Below are positions 33,372 to 36,237 of a stretch of DNA of 36,237 nucleotides, in pieces. The DNA comes from WANQ01 sp964448055 (GTDB lineage: Archaea > Thermoproteota > Thermoprotei_A > Sulfolobales > WANQ01). The notes under the pieces were generated by a model. It searched no databases, was not told where the DNA came from, and saw nothing but the letters and a program-made list of their open reading frames with translations. Position 1 is the first letter of the stretch, and each line of letters opens with the position of its first letter. A program made the position numbers and the translations under genes. Where the stretch lies: positions 1 through 36,237 of the forward strand of contig CAYUVB010000014.1 in the NCBI GenBank assembly GCA_964448055.1, in the 5' to 3' direction.

Positions 33372-34002
33372 GATACACATAATTAACTATTACAAGAAAA
33401 ATAATACACATATAGCATTAGGTCTCGTAGAGGACAGAGATATAGCAGAAATAGAATGGTCCAAAGAAGAAGACAAATGCTTTGGAAACAAAAATCTATG
33501 TGATAAAGTATACGATATCATAGGGAATGGATTACTAAAAATAACATTACTAGAGGAAAAAATCGCACATGTAGATGAAAGAGCAATAATTCTTACATCA
33601 CTAATCATGAGAAATGTAATAAACAAAGGAACATTCACATTAACAGACATACTTAGGCATAAACATACTACCAATGCATTAGACCCAGCAATTGTATGTT
33701 TAATAGGATTTGGAGGAATAGTATTGTCTATATGGAAAGACCCTACAAATCCTGTATGCTTAAGAATGCCTGTTAATGATAAATATGTAGTAAATATTGA
33801 AGAACTAGAAAAAATAGATAAGTATACGAGTTCAGAAATAGTTAAATTAATCGAAAAATTATGGAGTGATAGTACTGGAAAAGAACTAGTAATTACGTGG
33901 ATCTCAGGTACGAGAAAACTTGGATTAGTAAAAGCCAAAGACAAGCCAGTAGAAGCTAGTAATATAAGGACGGTGGGCATTATAATAGAAGTTAAACCTT
34001 AA
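33346..34002 (+). CDS. Protein of unknown function following the DHPS-like gene
   Basis: A 218-aa alpha/beta protein that I do not recognise. It has a Cys pair (CFGNKNLC, about residues 45-52), a helical middle (TSLIMRNVINKGTFTLTDILRHKH) and a hydrophobic strand VCLIGFGGIVLSIW. A C-terminal half follows with LVITWISGTRKLGLVKA. The TTG start at 33346 overlaps the DHPS-like gene by 26 nt and is the only reasonable start, because no other in-frame start codon lies near; GAGAATAAAGG-type signals are weak. Position suggests a partner in the same pathway as the DHPS-like protein. Confidence 0.7.
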   Translation: MRIKVRIPKIHIINYYKKNNTHIALGLVEDRDIAEIEWSKEEDKCFGNKNLCDKVYDIIGNGLLKITLLEEKIAHVDERAIILTSLIMRNVINKGTFTLTDILRHKHTTNALDPAIVCLIGFGGIVLSIWKDPTNPVCLRMPVNDKYVVNIEELEKIDKYTSSEIVKLIEKLWSDSTGKELVITWISGTRKLGLVKAKDKPVEASNIRTVGIIIEVKP

Positions 34003-34053
34003 ACTTAATGGATGAGTGTTCCTAAGTAAGTCTTCAACTATGTCCATAGAGAA

Positions 34054-34416
34054 TTAATTCAGTAATTCATCACCAGAGATAATGTGTTCCTTTAAAACCT
34101 TACCATTAACTACATTAACACCCTCTAATCTAAGAAGTTTCTCCTTAACTACCTTTCCGCCTCGCGAATAACCTCCTAAGGAACCATTACTCATCACAAC
34201 CCTATGACAAGGTATTATTATAGGTTTATCATTTAAAGCCATGAATCTTGCTACAAGTCTAGGATGTATACCTAATAAACTTGCTATTGCTTTATAACTA
34301 ATAACCTTACCCATAGGTACAAGACTTACAAGTGCGTATACTATTTCCTTCAAGTCCTCAGTTGATGCTCTCCTAACAACAATTCTCTCATCATTCTTAA
34401 TTTCTATGACAAACAC
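34054..34416 (-). CDS. ogt: Methylated-DNA-protein cysteine methyltransferase, catalytic domain only
   Basis: Suicidal repair of O6-alkylguanine in DNA. It has the winged-helix alkyltransferase domain with GKVISYKAIASLLG, the Arg-finger/Asn segment (RLVARFMALNDKP), the acceptor Cys70 in IIPCHRVV, and LGGYSRGGKVVKEKLLRLEG. The open frame begins at 34473, but GTG 34416 is chosen because GGGAGGG lies 5 nt upstream. This gives 120 aa. That is short: archaeal Ogt normally carries an N-terminal domain (total 150-175 aa), so this is a minimal version. It is divergent from the YdjM-like gene. Confidence 0.85.
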   Translation of the reverse strand: MFVIEIKNDERIVVRRASTEDLKEIVYALVSLVPMGKVISYKAIASLLGIHPRLVARFMALNDKPIIIPCHRVVMSNGSLGGYSRGGKVVKEKLLRLEGVNVVNGKVLKEHIISGDELLN

Positions 34417-34489
34417 TACTACCCTCCCTATGTAATTCAAGTAATGCTCATAAACGTGGAGGCAGTTAAACATAACTGGTAGTATAGTA

Positions 34490-34969
34490 TTGAATAGGAG
34501 TACCCATTTAATATTTGGTGTCTCTACATCATTAGTGATAATGAATCCCTATACGGTACCATCTATACTATCAGTTGTTATCGGAGGAATTATTGGTAGT
34601 ATCTTACCGGATTTTGACCTACGTATAAAACATAGAATGATTATGCATAACTTATTTACATTGCTCATAGCATCTACCATAATATACGTGTTATTGTATA
34701 TGACTAGGATATTATCCTCATATTCTCTGCTTGTTTCTATATCCTTCGCATTATCCTTTGCATCACATATACTACTAGACATGTTTACAAAAGCTGGTGT
34801 AGCAATACTCTATCCTTTCAGTAATAAAAGATTTAAAATACTTAAGCTTAAATCATCATCTCCATTAGCAAATGCTCTATTCACTACCATAGGATTAATA
34901 CTAATGGTATATTGGGCTTACAGCAATAGTTTAGTTTACTTTAAACCGTTATGGCTACAACAGCCCTAA
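34490..34969 (+). CDS. YdjM-like membrane-bound metal-dependent hydrolase (DUF457)
   Basis: A 159-aa membrane protein of the LexA-binding/YdjM family. Conserved histidines and acids occur in the expected places: STHLIFG at the N-terminus, LPDFDLRIKHR (about 40-50) followed by MHN, and SHILLDMFTKAG (about 92-103). Three or four hydrophobic helices separate them. Enzyme activity is predicted, not shown, for this family. The TTG at 34490 is the start that retains the first conserved His. Its 3' end overlaps the convergent ASCH gene by 15 nt. Confidence 0.8.
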   Translation: MNRSTHLIFGVSTSLVIMNPYTVPSILSVVIGGIIGSILPDFDLRIKHRMIMHNLFTLLIASTIIYVLLYMTRILSSYSLLVSISFALSFASHILLDMFTKAGVAILYPFSNKRFKILKLKSSSPLANALFTTIGLILMVYWAYSNSLVYFKPLWLQQP

Positions 34970-35596
34970 TCCAATAGCTACAACACCATATTGTTTCTCC
35001 ATACCGCGATCATAGTATTTATAGTAAATATTTAGTCCTTCATTTATACTTTTAATTCCAGGTAAAACCCTATTCAATCCTTCAGCTTCAAGCATTTCCC
35101 CAAAATCATTGTATAGATGAATGTACTTAACATAAACATAAGTTTCAGCATTATTATCGTTGCTTCGAAGGATTATGCAATCTCCAGGTAAAATCCTTCT
35201 TCTCTTCTCATCATATATTCTACCTTCAACTACTTTAATCCCCTTTACTATACTTTCAAGCCATATGGGTTCAACGTGCATTATGTGCATGTTAACGTTA
35301 AGTCTACAACTCCATAAAACACCGTTGATACCAGCGATAATGAGTTGTGGATAAATATATGATTCTAGTACATCAATAGGTATACTTGAATCACCTACAC
35401 GTATATACCTACTTGTTATGATTACCTTATCGAAGTCTTTGCAATTAAATTGTACTACATATTCATCTTTTTTACAATATGGTAAAACATCTATTTTATC
35501 TAATGGTGGCATTACTTTATAATTATCCCCTATAACCACAGCCCTACCTTGACAATATAGTAATATGGACCTATTACCTAAACCAGCAATAATCAA
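34955..35596 (-). CDS. ASCH-domain protein with unknown N-terminal domain
   Basis: A 213-aa protein. The C-terminal half (about 107-213) is an ASCH domain, an RNA-binding fold related to PUA: VEPIWLESIVKGIKVVEGRI, LPGDCIILRS, a long strand (YVYVKYIHLY), FGEMLEAEG and a tail (YGVVAIGL). ASCH domains bind RNA, and some have nucleoside amidohydrolase activity. The N-terminal 100 residues have two cysteines (CKKD, FNCKDF) and are not recognised. TTG 35596 is preceded by GGTG with correct spacing. Confidence 0.8.
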   Translation of the reverse strand: MIIAGLGNRSILLYCQGRAVVIGDNYKVMPPLDKIDVLPYCKKDEYVVQFNCKDFDKVIITSRYIRVGDSSIPIDVLESYIYPQLIIAGINGVLWSCRLNVNMHIMHVEPIWLESIVKGIKVVEGRIYDEKRRRILPGDCIILRSNDNNAETYVYVKYIHLYNDFGEMLEAEGLNRVLPGIKSINEGLNIYYKYYDRGMEKQYGVVAIGLGLL

Positions 35597-35801
35597 TTTT
35601 CTACACCTTACCTAGTCAATTACCCTTCATAACAGTTATAATTTTAGAGATATAAGCGACTCTATATTATTACCTAGTGTGGTTAATGAGGTACCGCTGT
35701 CCCCAACTGGAACCCCATGAACAAGGGGTGATGATAGAGCCTTCCCCTTTACCGATAATACTATTATCTTCTTAATAACGAATTCTCCAGTGGGGTCTGG
35801 A

Positions 35802-36215
35802 ATGCCCGTTTATTATGAGGAAATAAGTGTATCAACAACTTCTAGATTCGAATTAATAGACATAACAAGCAAAGTTGAGGAGATAGTTAGGAGAAGTAAT
35901 ATTAAGAATGGTATATGCATGATTTTTGCACCACATGCTACAGCAGCAATAATAGCTAATGAACACGAATACGGTCTATTACAAGACATGGTGAAACTTA
36001 TAAAGGAGTTGTTCAAGCCGGATGCTGGCTGGCTTCATAATAGGATAGATGACAATGCTCACGCGCATTTGGGATCAGCTATTATAGGTGCAAGTAGGTC
36101 TTTCCCTGTAATTAATGGCAGACTTATGAGAGGTACCTGGCAAAATATATTTTTAGTTGAAATGGATGGTCCACGTAAGGTCAGGAGAGTTATAGTAATG
36201 GTTGTTGGTGAGTAG
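35802..36215 (+). CDS. YjbQ/UPF0047-family protein
   Basis: A 137-aa protein of the YjbQ family: the N-terminal strand EEISVSTTSRFELIDIT, MIFAPHATAAIIANEHEYGLLQD (conserved His and Glu), HNRIDDNAHAHLGSAIIGAS (the paired His metal-site region) and GRLMRGTWQNIFLVEMDGPR. The family is a trimeric beta-rich protein with reported weak thiamine-phosphate synthase activity; its real role is unclear. The frame opens at GTG 35790, but ATG 35802, with GGGGT at 35792-35796, is chosen. A 205-nt spacer precedes it and contains a GC-rich hairpin. Confidence 0.9.
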   Translation: MPVYYEEISVSTTSRFELIDITSKVEEIVRRSNIKNGICMIFAPHATAAIIANEHEYGLLQDMVKLIKELFKPDAGWLHNRIDDNAHAHLGSAIIGASRSFPVINGRLMRGTWQNIFLVEMDGPRKVRRVIVMVVGE

Positions 36216-36237
36216 TTTAAAATCACTATAGCTATAC

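Noticed and set aside
34054..34075. GTGATGA followed by CTGA on the minus strand
   Set aside because: They are 4 nt apart and encode the conserved reading frame end of the alkyltransferase; no downstream D box exists.
1..36237. CRISPR arrays, insertion sequences, tRNA and rRNA genes
   Set aside because: I looked for spaced direct repeats, transposase motifs and T-arm consensus strings and found none.

Overview
The window looks like chromosomal DNA of a hyperthermophilic Thermoproteota (Crenarchaeota) archaeon, probably Desulfurococcales-like; the order-level placement is inference. The base composition is AT-rich with AGA/AGG and ATA codons favoured. Starts include many TTG/GTG codons preceded by GGTG-type ribosome binding sites, with archaeal TATA boxes about 25 nt further up. 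The gene content fits: an ESCRT-III/CdvB paralogue, HARP (protein-only RNase P), an Rnl3-type RNA ligase, NOG1, archaeal PGK and GAPDH, ADP-forming acyl-CoA synthetase alpha, and box C/D guide RNAs. I see no insertion sequence, CRISPR array, tRNA or rRNA gene. No gene-free stretch exceeds 300 bases. One 100-N scaffold gap (30243-30342) interrupts a peptidase gene.

Layout. 217-8183: a complete Dpp/Opp peptide ABC transporter (lipoprotein-like or C-anchored binding protein with a Thr/Pro stalk, two permeases with large extracytoplasmic insertions, two ATPases). 8202-8687: a thioredoxin-like protein on the other strand. 8839-11198: HMG-CoA synthase, then an HMG-CoA reductase homologue that appears to have lost all its catalytic residues. 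11311-14440: PGK, GAPDH, a universal stress protein and an FlK-like hotdog thioesterase. 14658-15644: three small low-complexity proteins rich in Trp/Gly/Tyr, Tyr/Met and Pro/Gln/Tyr, the last with a DUF5320-like coiled-coil tail. 15680-17755: an Rnl3 RNA ligase and HARP in divergent orientation, with a box C/D sRNA gene between them. 17786-25119: NOG1, several conserved unknown proteins (DUF2299, DUF72, DUF488), a class II amidotransferase, a beta-hydroxyacid dehydrogenase and the acyl-CoA synthetase alpha subunit. 25156-26321: an HTH regulator divergent from a CdvB paralogue. 26459-29193: a stand-alone ATP-cone, an HD hydrolase, a single-ribbon TFS/RPB9-like protein and small proteins. 29386-34002: an operon-like run of a JAMM-domain protein, an M28 peptidase, a dihydropteroate-synthase-like protein and an unknown protein. 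34054-36215: a minimal alkyltransferase, a YdjM-like membrane protein, an ASCH-domain protein and YjbQ.

The most notable observations are as follows. (1) Two well-formed box C/D sRNAs (16938-16992 and 29260-29315), with exactly 12-nt guides, have D' guides that match conserved 16S rRNA segments around E. coli positions 572 and 532. Two weaker candidates lie in convergent gene ends. (2) One of these sRNAs lies directly upstream of the RNA ligase, whose family is known to circularise box C/D RNAs, and opposite HARP, an RNA 5'-processing enzyme. (3) The HMG-CoA reductase homologue looks like a pseudoenzyme. (4) The aromatic low-complexity protein cluster has no obvious function. All assignments are from reading the sequence and remembered family features; no searches were run.
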